A DNA stretch of 6,400 bases from JAZNQL01 sp045531205 (GCA_045531205.1 JAZSDN010000046.1:1-6400); one strand, 5' to 3'; positions 1 through 5,849 are shown, counted from the stretch's first letter. Notes: generated by a model not told the origin, from the sequence alone. Translations and numbers: made by a program.

Positions 1-246
1 GTGCTTGGTGTTATGATGCTTATTATTACTGCAATTTTCAGTGTTTGGGCACTTATTGATAAAATCCGTGGTATTGCCCTTGAAGGTATGACAACGGTTA
101 TAATTATCCTGATATTTATAGGAAGTATTATGATGATAAGCCTGGGTATTATCGGATATTATGTTGCCCGTATTTATGATGAAATTAAAGGAAGACCGAA
201 ATATATTGTTTCTGCAACTTGCAGGAGCAAGGAAAAGGTAAAATGA
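1..246 (+). CDS. C-terminal fragment of a GtrB/DPM1-like polyprenyl-phosphate glycosyltransferase
   Basis: Only the last 81 codons are inside the window; the gene begins upstream. The fragment has two hydrophobic membrane segments (about residues 3-20 and 29-53) followed by a basic cytoplasmic tail with the pattern LGIIGYYVARIYDEIKGRPKY. That tail is characteristic of family-2 glycosyltransferases that load a sugar onto undecaprenyl phosphate (GtrB, YfdH or DPM1-like). The missing upstream part should hold the GT-A catalytic domain. Such enzymes supply lipid-linked sugars for decorating surface polysaccharide or teichoic acid at the inner membrane face. The stop codon lies 17 bases before the next start, so it probably forms an operon with the acyltransferase. 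The GTG at position 1 is very unlikely to be the real start, because no catalytic domain would precede the membrane segments. The family call is from motif recognition; the exact sugar is unknown. Confidence 0.8.
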   Translation: MLGVMMLIITAIFSVWALIDKIRGIALEGMTTVIIILIFIGSIMMISLGIIGYYVARIYDEIKGRPKYIVSATCRSKEKVK

Positions 247-263
247 TTTTAAGGAGGTGCAAT

Positions 264-1268
264 ATGGAAAGAAATGTGCTTGTTGACAGACTGAAAGGAT
301 ATGCTTGCTTTTTGGTACTGCTTGGTCATGTTATTATGGGAATAAGGCTTGCAGGCATAGATATTCCTATGTTTTTTTGGGGAATGGAAAAGTTTATATG
401 GTCTTTTCATGTTGCACTTTTTCTATTTTTGAGCGGTGTTGTATATAAAGTTACCGGAGAGTGGAAAAGCAAGAAAAGTAAATGGGGATTTCTTCTCTAT
501 AAACTTTACAATCTCGGTATTCCTTACATAGCCTTTTCAGTAATATATATATTGATAAACAGCTTGGTTGGAGAGGCAAATACAGGTTTTGCACCCTCAG
601 ATATTCTGAATATATGGAAAACTCCTGTTGCCCAATATTGGTTTTTATATGCATTATTCTTTTTGTTTTGTATTTGGACAGCTTTTTCAGGAGTATTAAA
701 GAATTGGCAAATTACGCTTATTGTTGTTTTAATAGGCTATTTAGCTCCGCTTTTTGGTATTCCCCTCGGAAGCCTGGATGTAGTGTTTTACTCAGCACTC
801 GCATTTGGAATCGGCACATTTGTGAATTTTAAAAGCATCACAAAGCTCTCAAATTTGTCTAAATGTTTAATTGTATTAATGCATATAGTAACAGGTGTCG
901 TTTTTGTTATACTAAACAAAATAGAAGCTCCGTTCATAAAGGAAATAATGATACTGTTTGGAATATATTCAAGTATTATGTTTATTTCTATGCTTCAGTG
1001 CAGTAAACCTGTTGCTCGTTTTCTCGATTTCGCAAATAAGTATTCTTTTCAGATTTACTTATTACACACCATATTTACAGCCGGAATAAGAATAATTTTA
1101 CTTCGTATGAATATAGCCCAATGGTGGATTCACGTTCTTTTGGGAACTGCTTGCGGATTAGCATTTTCGGTGTTAGCGGCGGTAATTGCAAAGAAAGTAA
1201 AGTTTTTGGATTTCTTCTTCTTTCCTGCAAAGGCTTATACATTGAAGAATATTGATTTTAAAAGGTAA
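264..1268 (+). CDS. Acyltransferase-3 family integral membrane protein (surface polysaccharide O-acylation)
   Basis: The protein has 334 aa if started at ATG 264, which follows a strong AAGGAGGT site at 251-258; the longer in-frame start at 219 would overlap the previous gene and has no such site. It is a multi-pass membrane protein with about nine to ten hydrophobic segments. Hallmarks of acyltransferase family 3 (OafA/WecH/NodX type) are visible: DRLKGYACFLVLLGH at residues 8-22 with the conserved Arg9 and His22, the FHVALFLFLSG segment at 48-58, the QYWFLYALFF segment at 124-133, and FQIYLLHTIF at 262-271. Family members move acetyl or other acyl groups from a cytoplasmic donor onto an extracytoplasmic sugar. 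The adjacent lipid-linked glycosyltransferase suggests that this one modifies a surface glycan. A hairpin terminator follows 36 bases after the stop. The exact substrate cannot be read from sequence. Confidence 0.88.
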   Translation: MERNVLVDRLKGYACFLVLLGHVIMGIRLAGIDIPMFFWGMEKFIWSFHVALFLFLSGVVYKVTGEWKSKKSKWGFLLYKLYNLGIPYIAFSVIYILINSLVGEANTGFAPSDILNIWKTPVAQYWFLYALFFLFCIWTAFSGVLKNWQITLIVVLIGYLAPLFGIPLGSLDVVFYSALAFGIGTFVNFKSITKLSNLSKCLIVLMHIVTGVVFVILNKIEAPFIKEIMILFGIYSSIMFISMLQCSKPVARFLDFANKYSFQIYLLHTIFTAGIRIILLRMNIAQWWIHVLLGTACGLAFSVLAAVIAKKVKFLDFFFFPAKAYTLKNIDFKR

Positions 1269-1304
1269 GCTTGGTCTTATTGTTGTGCAAGAATTTTATT
1301 TGAA

Positions 1305-1342
1305 CCCTCTGAGATAACAAAAACGTTATTTCAGAGGGCTTT
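1305..1342 (+). terminator. Rho-independent terminator of the glycosyltransferase/acyltransferase operon
   Basis: A 14-bp stem (1305-1318 with 1325-1338, one G-U wobble) closes on a 6-nt loop and is followed by CTTTCT. It lies directly after the acyltransferase and immediately before the left copy of the 36-bp repeat. The U-tract is short but the stem is strong. Confidence 0.8.
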
Positions 1343-1343
1343 C

Positions 1344-1379
1344 TATATCAAAATATGATACGCTGTAACCAAAGAAAAG
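1344..1379 (+). repeat. Left copy of 36-bp direct repeat (candidate attL)
   Basis: This copy matches 5160-5195 at 32 of 36 positions. Mismatches are at 1349, 1364, 1365 and 1369. The perfect core AAAATATGATACGC is at 1350-1363 and a second exact block CAAAGAAAAG is at 1370-1379. Similarity breaks down just outside these limits. Same orientation and tyrosine recombinase genes in between suggest a recombination core; no crossover point can be assigned by eye. Confidence 0.65.
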
Positions 1380-1399
1380 CACTTTTATGAAAACCTTCG

Positions 1400-1428
1400 T
1401 AGACTTATGCAGAATTCTGTGGTATGTT
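1400..1428 (+). promoter_or_regulatory. Candidate sigma-A promoter for the DUF6809-like gene
   Basis: TAGACT (1400-1405), a 17-base spacer and TATGTT (1423-1428) lie just upstream of a very strong ribosome site at 1437-1447. The predicted start near 1435 leaves a very short leader. Sequence and spacing resemble the promoter before the first integrase (2463-2491), which raises confidence. The match to consensus is only moderate. Confidence 0.4.
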
Positions 1429-1453
1429 TGTGTTGCAAAGGAGGTGAAATGAG

Positions 1454-1738
1454 ATGAAAGTGCTTGAAGAATTCTGGTATGGGAATATTAATCCTATGGA
1501 AAGACCATTTCAAAGTCAAAGAAAGTTTGACAAAGTATTCAAGTTATTGACTAAAAATGAAGAAGAATTGCTTAAAAATCTAAATGAGCAGGAAAAAGAA
1601 TTATTTAATAAGGTCAAATCATGCTACGATGAAATGATACAAATAACAGAATGTCAAACATTTATAAAAGGCTTCAAATTAGGAGCAAGGTTCTTTATAG
1701 AATGTTTTGAAAATGATAACGACATATTCGATGAATGA
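1454..1738 (+). CDS. Small DUF6809-like protein of unknown function
   Basis: This 94-aa soluble protein starts at an ATG behind the near-perfect ribosome site AAAGGAGGTGA at 1437-1447. The pattern fits what I recall as family DUF6809, common in mobile and accessory DNA of gut Clostridia: an N-terminal LEEFWYGNINPMERPF (residues 4-19), a charged Glu/Lys-rich helical middle (about 30-60), and a C-terminal GFKLGARFFIECF (73-85). No catalytic motif, signal peptide, membrane segment or obvious DNA-binding motif is visible. It is the first gene inside the candidate element and the first of a two-gene cargo unit; the next gene starts 51 bases after its stop. The stop codon lies in the loop of a long hairpin. 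Family assignment is from memory of the pattern; the role is unknown. Confidence 0.75.
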   Translation: MKVLEEFWYGNINPMERPFQSQRKFDKVFKLLTKNEEELLKNLNEQEKELFNKVKSCYDEMIQITECQTFIKGFKLGARFFIECFENDNDIFDE

Positions 1739-1760
1739 GATTCGAGTATGTCGTTAATTT
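1717..1760 (+). terminator. Stop-codon-overlapping hairpin, possible weak terminator or attenuator
   Basis: A 15-bp stem (1717-1731 with 1742-1756, one G-U wobble) has a 10-nt loop that contains the TGA stop of the DUF6809-like gene. It is followed by only a short T-run (ATTTTATG). It may terminate part of the transcripts, protect the 3' end, or tune expression of the secreted protein that starts at 1790. The pairing is seen directly; the function is inferred. Confidence 0.5.
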
Positions 1761-1789
1761 TATGCCCAAAATGAGAAAGGATGAAAATT

Positions 1790-2338
1790 ATGAAGAAAAA
1801 AGTATTATGTACGGCATTGGCAGCAATGATGCTGATGACAACCACAGCATCAGCAGAACCCTGGTGGCTCAGTAAATACCGAGTGACCTTCGACAACGAA
1901 CTTGGAATCGTAGGAAATGTAACCTTAACCTTCGCATCGGACGGCGGAAGCTTTATCAGGCCAATAACTAAAAGATACGTTGAGAGCATAAGCCTTAAAA
2001 GTTATGTCCCGACAAAATACGGGTACACATTCAAAGGGTGGTTCACCGATCCGAGAACAAAGCAGAATCAGGTAACAACATTTAAATTTACAAAGCCTGA
2101 TGTCTTGTATGCGAAATGGGAAAAGAATCCGGCAGAACCCATAAATCCAAATGACGAAATTATGGCAAAAGACACCTGCTACCTTACAGACGAGGAAACA
2201 GCAAAAAGAGTTGAAATCATAGAAGAGAAAAATAAAGCCTACATAGACGGATTTGGATATGTAGCACCGAGCAAAACCCAAACAATTATCGTAGACTCGA
2301 ATGGTGATATAAATAAAATGGTCGGCACAATGGAATAG
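1790..2338 (+). CDS. Secreted protein with a single InlB-type (Flg_new) beta-grasp repeat
   Basis: The protein has 182 aa from ATG 1790. The in-frame ATG at 1781 directly abuts the AGAAAGG ribosome site (1774-1780), so 1790 has the better spacing. Residues 1-22 form a classic signal peptide: MKKK, a hydrophobic core, then an ASA cleavage site before EPWW. Residues about 44-111 carry one Listeria-Bacteroides repeat, with the hallmarks FASDGGSF, PTKYGYTFKGWFTD and LYAKW. The last 70 residues hold a charged helix (about 130-152), then YIDGFGYVAP and a VGTME end. There is no LPXTG motif or C-terminal membrane anchor, so it should be released or held non-covalently. Such repeats in internalins are adhesive or structural. 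One isolated repeat on a small element is unusual. The partner is unknown. Confidence 0.8.
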   Translation: MKKKVLCTALAAMMLMTTTASAEPWWLSKYRVTFDNELGIVGNVTLTFASDGGSFIRPITKRYVESISLKSYVPTKYGYTFKGWFTDPRTKQNQVTTFKFTKPDVLYAKWEKNPAEPINPNDEIMAKDTCYLTDEETAKRVEIIEEKNKAYIDGFGYVAPSKTQTIIVDSNGDINKMVGTME

Positions 2339-2351
2339 AATCTATATAACC

Positions 2352-2390
2352 AGAGGTTAAGTATAAAATGTATGCTTAACCTCTTTTCTA
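2352..2390 (+). terminator. Rho-independent terminator after the secreted protein gene
   Basis: The 10-bp perfect stem AGAGGTTAAG/CTTAACCTCT (2352-2361 with 2375-2384) is extended by four more pairs including one wobble. It closes on a 5-nt loop and is followed by TTTTCTATT-like sequence. It separates cargo transcription from the integrase pair. Confidence 0.85.
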
Positions 2391-2462
2391 TTGGGTTTGT
2401 GTCAATAAAATTACTGTTGTATGTCTTTTGAAATTCTTTGTAGATTTGTTTCGCTTTTTCGC

Positions 2463-2491
2463 TTGACTTACTCGAACCTTTACAGTATTGT
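2463..2491 (+). promoter_or_regulatory. Sigma-A promoter for the integrase pair
   Basis: TTGACT (2463-2468), a 17-base spacer and TATTGT (2486-2491) precede the first integrase. Transcription would start near 2498, after the GTG at 2492, which supports choosing ATG 2522 as the real start. It shares GACTTA, an identical 14-base gap, GTAT and a TGTGTT-CA stretch with the promoter at 1400-1428. Confidence 0.55.
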
Positions 2492-2521
2492 GTGTGTTAC
2501 AGAAAAAGCGAGGTGATGAAA

Positions 2522-3667
2522 ATGGCAAAACGAAGACCTTCAGGAGATGGTATGGTAAGACAGAAACCTAATGGTGACTGGGAAGGCAGAATCGTAGTCG
2601 GACACAAGAAGAATGGCGATCCCATATTCAGATATGCAACCGATAAAAACCAAAAAGACTTCCTGCAAAAGTTCAATCAGCTAAAAGAGGAATATCGTGG
2701 CGTAGAGCTAACCGAGGACAGTAATATGATCGTAAGCGAATGGCTGGATAAATGGCTTACAGAATACCTGCCCGGAACAATTAGACCTCAAACAGTAGAA
2801 AGGCATCGAAGAATCGTCAACACATATATCAGACCGCATATCGGCAAAAAGAAACTTGCCTTCCTGAGTACAAACGAAGTGCAGAGAATGTATGTCAAAC
2901 TAAAGAAGACAGGCAGAATCAAGGAGCACCCTGTGTACGGACACGAACTTGCGGATAACACCATCATAGACATACACGCTACACTACACAGAGCGATGGA
3001 GATAGCGGTAAACAATCACCTTATCCCAAAGAATCCAACCAAGAAAACAAAAAGACCGAAGAAAAAGAAGAAAGACCTTCAGGTACTGAACAACGCAGAA
3101 CTTGACATACTGATGCAAGCTATAGATAGTGACGAAGAATGGGGTGACTTCTTCTACCTCGAATTAACCACCGGCTTAAGACGAGGAGAAATATGCGGAC
3201 TAAGATGGAAAGACTTCGATGAAAAAGAAGGTGTCATAAGAATTAAGACAAGCATATCCCTGCTAAAAGGCGGAGAAATATACGAGGGTGAACCTAAGAC
3301 GGATGAAAGTAAGAGAAAAATCCTCCTGCCTAAGATAACGGCAGACAGACTCCGAAATAGGAAACGGATATCAGAATGGATATTCCCGAACATCCTGAAT
3401 CCAAAGCTGCCCATAGCACCGCCTGCAGCATACAGGAAAGCGAAAAGCTTCTTAAGTAAACTGAATCTGCCGAACATATCCTTCCACGACCTCCGGCACA
3501 CCTTCGCAACACATGCATTAGCAACAGGAGTGGATGCGATAACACTGTCAACAATACTCGGTCACACAAACGCAAGCTTCACAGTAGATACATACACCCA
3601 TGTGACAGGCGATATGCAAAAGAGAGCATCCGAAATAGTCGGGAGCTTCTTAGACGAAATACTATGA
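2522..3667 (+). CDS. Tyrosine recombinase / site-specific integrase (Tn916-type), first of pair
   Basis: The protein has 381 aa from ATG 2522, which follows GCGAGGTGATGAAA. The upstream GTG at 2492 overlaps the predicted -10 box and is rejected. Domain order: an AP2-like arm-type DNA-binding domain (about residues 8-57, GDGMVRQKPNGDWEGR), a SAM-like core-binding domain (about 70-175), and a catalytic domain (about 185-375). All catalytic residues are present: Arg220 in TGLRRGE, Lys259 in PKTDESKRK, His322 and Arg325 in HDLRHTFA, His348 in LGH, and the nucleophile Tyr358 in TYTHV. The enzyme should cut and rejoin DNA at a short core site through a 3'-phosphotyrosine link. A Lys-rich run (175-185) links the last two domains. 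Its stop overlaps the next integrase region by the ATGA at 3664, so the two are translationally coupled. Confidence 0.95.
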   Translation: MAKRRPSGDGMVRQKPNGDWEGRIVVGHKKNGDPIFRYATDKNQKDFLQKFNQLKEEYRGVELTEDSNMIVSEWLDKWLTEYLPGTIRPQTVERHRRIVNTYIRPHIGKKKLAFLSTNEVQRMYVKLKKTGRIKEHPVYGHELADNTIIDIHATLHRAMEIAVNNHLIPKNPTKKTKRPKKKKKDLQVLNNAELDILMQAIDSDEEWGDFFYLELTTGLRRGEICGLRWKDFDEKEGVIRIKTSISLLKGGEIYEGEPKTDESKRKILLPKITADRLRNRKRISEWIFPNILNPKLPIAPPAAYRKAKSFLSKLNLPNISFHDLRHTFATHALATGVDAITLSTILGHTNASFTVDTYTHVTGDMQKRASEIVGSFLDEIL

Positions 3668-3681
3668 GAGGAGATGATAAA

Positions 3682-5115
3682 ATGGCAAAGAAAAAGAGAA
3701 AACCCGGCGAAGGTACGATAAGGCTACGAAAGGATGGCCGATGGGAAGGCAGAATTGTAGTAGATTACGATATAGAAGGCTTGCCGATAACAAAGAATGT
3801 CCTTGCCAAAACGGAGAGCGAATGCAATCAAAAGCTTAATAAACTCAAGGACAAAATCGGCATCACAAGACGGAATCGAGTCAAAAGCAGTATGCCCTTC
3901 GGAGAATGGATAGACTTCTGGTATCAATACTACTGTAAGATAGGACTAAAAATAACTACCCAAGAGGGATATGAATCAAGAATATACAAACACATAATAC
4001 CGAAACTCGGAGATATACCCCTCAATAAACTAACACAGAATGACCTGCAAAAATTCTACACGGACCTCAAGCAGAATGGCAGACTAAGATATGCCGACAC
4101 CCTCGGCAAAGGACTCTCCGACAGATTAGTCAGGAGTTGCCACGCAAACTGCAGAACGGCACTGCAAAGGGCAGTAGATGATGGACTAATCAAAACAAAC
4201 CCTGCTGTAGGATGTAAACTGCCACCAAAGAAAGCAAGAGAGATGCAAGTGCTAAGTAAGGAAGAACTGAAAAGATTCTTCATACAAGCCAAATATGACG
4301 GTTACTACGAAATCTTCATAATGGTACTCGCAACAGGAATGAGACGAGGCGAAGATATGGCACTCAAATGGAAAGACCTAAACTTCGATACAGGACAGTT
4401 AGATATAGGAAGACAAGTTAGCCGAGTAAAGGGCAAGCTGATAATAACAGAGCCTAAAACAAAAGACTCCATACGAAGCATAATCCTGCCACCAAATATA
4501 CTGAACATACTAAAAGAATACAAGAAGACGGTAGATTCAGAGTGGATGTTCCCATCACCGAGAGTCGAAGGAATGCCAAGAGATCCATCGGCGGTGTATC
4601 ACCAAATGCAGGTAGTATTAGAGCGAGCCGAGTGCAAAAAGGTAAGATTCCACGACCTCCGCCACACCTTCGCAACCACATCGGTAGGAAACGGAATGGA
4701 TATCAAAACACTATCCACTATACTCGGACACATATCAAGCAAAACAACCATAGACATATACCTGCACAGCACAGACGAAATGAAAAAGAATGCCGCAGAC
4801 AAGATTAACGCACGATTCAGCATGGGAAAAGTCACAGATGAGAATGTACAAGCAGATAGTGAACAAACACCGCAGGAGACGAAATTCGAGCCTAAAAAGG
4901 GCAAAATGCGAAAACAAGGCACAGGATGCATCAGTAAGATAAATGACCACCTATACGAGGGCAGATACTCGCCAAAGGATGCTTACGGCAAACGAATGGC
5001 AAGGAATGTATATACCAAGACCGAGGAAGAATGCGAAATCGAACTCGCAAAGCTCATAGTCAGGATGAAAGCGGAAATAGCAGCACAAAAAGCCGAGCTT
5101 AGAATGGCACAGTAA
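3682..5115 (+). CDS. Tyrosine recombinase / integrase with a second arm-type domain at the C-terminus
   Basis: The protein has 477 aa from ATG 3682, which has AGAGGAG at 3667-3673 and the same MAK start as its neighbour; ATG 3664 overlaps the previous stop and lacks a site. Domains: AP2-like arm domain (about residues 8-58, GEGTIRLRKDGRWEGR), SAM-like core-binding domain (about 70-180), catalytic domain (about 187-375). Catalytic residues are complete: Arg221 in TGMRRGE, Lys259 in PKT, His324 and Arg327 in HDLRHTFA, His350 in LGH, Tyr360 in IDIYLHS. Unlike its neighbour it continues about 100 residues past the catalytic domain: a polar linker (about 381-405), then GTGCISKINDHLYEGR onward (413-460), which repeats the N-terminal arm domain pattern including the TKTEEEC / AKTESEC stretch, and a final Ala/Lys/Glu helix. 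It is clearly a paralogue of the first integrase. Confidence 0.95.
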   Translation: MAKKKRKPGEGTIRLRKDGRWEGRIVVDYDIEGLPITKNVLAKTESECNQKLNKLKDKIGITRRNRVKSSMPFGEWIDFWYQYYCKIGLKITTQEGYESRIYKHIIPKLGDIPLNKLTQNDLQKFYTDLKQNGRLRYADTLGKGLSDRLVRSCHANCRTALQRAVDDGLIKTNPAVGCKLPPKKAREMQVLSKEELKRFFIQAKYDGYYEIFIMVLATGMRRGEDMALKWKDLNFDTGQLDIGRQVSRVKGKLIITEPKTKDSIRSIILPPNILNILKEYKKTVDSEWMFPSPRVEGMPRDPSAVYHQMQVVLERAECKKVRFHDLRHTFATTSVGNGMDIKTLSTILGHISSKTTIDIYLHSTDEMKKNAADKINARFSMGKVTDENVQADSEQTPQETKFEPKKGKMRKQGTGCISKINDHLYEGRYSPKDAYGKRMARNVYTKTEEECEIELAKLIVRMKAEIAAQKAELRMAQ

Positions 5116-5123
5116 ACACAAAC

Positions 5124-5156
5124 GGCACGGACATAAAAATCCGTGCCATAGCTTTT
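5124..5156 (+). terminator. Terminator after the integrase pair, possibly bidirectional
   Basis: The perfect GC-rich 8-bp stem GGCACGGA/TCCGTGCC (5124-5131 with 5140-5147) has an A-rich 8-nt loop and is followed by ATAGCTTTT. On the minus strand it is followed by GTTTGTGTTT, so it may also stop transcripts from the converging gene that ends at 5210. Confidence 0.75.
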
Positions 5157-5159
5157 GGG

Positions 5160-5195
5160 TATATTAAAATATGATACGCCTTAAACAAAGAAAAG
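5160..5195 (+). repeat. Right copy of 36-bp direct repeat (candidate attR)
   Basis: This copy matches 1344-1379 at 32 of 36 positions in the same orientation; the perfect core AAAATATGATACGC is at 5166-5179. It lies in the short gap between the integrase terminator and the converging coiled-coil gene. This is a typical att position next to an int gene. Confidence 0.65.
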
Positions 5196-5209
5196 GGATT
5201 TAAATAAAA

Positions 5210-5704
5210 TTATGGAAGCATTATTCCTTTTGATGCTAAATACATTTTCAAAGCATTATATAAAATCGGAGCACCTGCAACAGCGCCATTTACAAGAATA
5301 TCGCCGCCCTTATCCTTAATAAAATCCCATAATGGATGTTCAGAGTCGATTTGTTCTTGAATTAAAGCAAGAATTTCTTTTTCGGCTTCAACTCCATCAT
5401 TTTCACAATTGAATATATCTTTAAGGATATTTAATTGTTGTTGACTAAATTCGAGTTGTTGTTTTAACAGTGAAATATATTCGTTTTGATTTTCAACAAC
5501 TTTTTGTAATTGTACATTTGTGTTGGCGGTGTTTTCAGCTGTTTCTTCAATGGCTTTCTGCATCTTTTGGCGATTCTGATACGTTTCCTCAGCAATTTTT
5601 TGAGTTCGTTGAATATCCTCGTCAAAACTTCGTTGGATACTCGATGCAATATTAGCAGTATATGATGTGTCTAAAGTAATTCCTTTAAAAAGATCATTAT
5701 TCAT
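5210..5704 (-). CDS. Unrecognised coiled-coil protein with hydrophobic C-terminus
   Basis: The protein has 164 aa, starting at the ATG at 5704-5702 behind AAAAGGAGT (5719-5711). An upstream in-frame start 21 codons earlier lies before the predicted transcription start and is rejected. I do not recognise the family. Residues about 25-98 are a long Gln/Glu/Lys-rich helix with heptad-like spacing, including QKAIEETAENTANTNVQLQK and LLKQQLEFSQQQLNILKD, very likely a coiled coil. Then follow an acidic helix (105-120), HPLWDFIKDKGGDI, and a moderately hydrophobic small-residue stretch (about 137-158, NGAVAGAPILYNALKMYL) that could be a membrane-associated or packing helix. It has no signal peptide, enzyme motif or DNA-binding motif. 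It converges on the integrase pair and sits 14 bases outside the right repeat. Similar layouts occur in small defence or structural accessory proteins, but nothing here shows that. Confidence 0.75.
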   Translation of the reverse strand: MNNDLFKGITLDTSYTANIASSIQRSFDEDIQRTQKIAEETYQNRQKMQKAIEETAENTANTNVQLQKVVENQNEYISLLKQQLEFSQQQLNILKDIFNCENDGVEAEKEILALIQEQIDSEHPLWDFIKDKGGDILVNGAVAGAPILYNALKMYLASKGIMLP

Positions 5705-5738
5705 AAGAATACTCCTTTTATAAATTATTTCAAAATGA

Positions 5739-5767
5739 ATTATAACACAATTATATATATAAATCAA
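5739..5767 (-). promoter_or_regulatory. Sigma-A promoter of the coiled-coil protein gene
   Basis: On the minus strand TTGATT (5767-5762), a 17-base spacer and a perfect TATAAT (5744-5739) lie about 35 bases before the ATG at 5704. The predicted start near 5732 leaves a short leader that contains the ribosome site. Confidence 0.75.
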
Positions 5768-5813
5768 ATTGGTAAATCTTTGTATGTTTTACCTCACAAT
5801 AAATCAAAAATTT

Positions 5814-5825
5814 CATGTGGTCAAA
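5814..5825 (+). repeat. 12-mer CATGTGGTCAAA, copy 1
   Basis: An identical 12-mer is found at 6016-6027, with an inverted copy at 6033-6044. It lies in the AT-rich gap between the tRNA terminator and the coiled-coil gene promoter. It could be a recombinase arm site, an operator half or part of a local duplication. Confidence 0.5.
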
Positions 5826-5849
5826 TTCAAAAAATACATATTTTTAAGT

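Larger units (their letters stand above)
1344..5195. mobile_element. Putative mini integrative element with two tyrosine recombinases and two small cargo genes
   Basis: The block of about 3.85 kb is bounded by 36-bp direct repeats (1344-1379 and 5160-5195; 32/36 identical, perfect 14-bp core AAAATATGATACGC). Inside are four genes, all on the + strand: DUF6809-like, secreted InlB-repeat protein, and two coupled paralogous integrases. The left boundary falls just after the terminator of a housekeeping-type operon and the right one just after the integrase terminator, which are typical neutral insertion sites. By eye, coding sequence inside is richer in A and in ATA isoleucine codons than the acyltransferase gene outside, which fits foreign origin. 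No relaxase, replicase or excisionase is seen. The repeats are not identical over their whole length, so diverged dispersed repeats remain an alternative to attL/attR. The boundaries are inferred. Confidence 0.5.

Noticed and set aside
1..3. GTG at position 1 as a start codon for a small two-TM protein
   Set aside because: The sequence matches only the C-terminal membrane part of a much larger glycosyltransferase, so the window edge cuts the gene.
1654..2281. Minus-strand frames opposite the DUF6809-like and secreted protein genes
   Set aside because: Both + strand genes have strong ribosome sites and recognisable protein patterns; the opposite frames have neither.
1454..2338. Toxin-antitoxin pair formed by the two small cargo genes
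   Set aside because: The second protein has a clear signal peptide and an InlB repeat, the genes do not overlap, and no toxin or antitoxin motif is visible.
4542..4808. An 88-codon + strand frame inside the second integrase
   Set aside because: It is a shifted reading of the catalytic region, rich in Arg and His, and the main frame carries all catalytic residues without interruption.
2788..4950. Several minus-strand open frames of 67-118 codons opposite the two integrase genes
   Set aside because: They lie fully inside clear integrase coding sequence, have low-complexity Leu/Ser/Phe-rich products without family motifs, and are expected from the A-rich coding strand.
2522..5115. A DNA-inversion (phase-variation) switch run by the paired recombinases
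   Set aside because: I looked for inverted repeats flanking a promoter near the integrases; the 36-bp repeats are direct, not inverted, and no other long inverted pair was seen.
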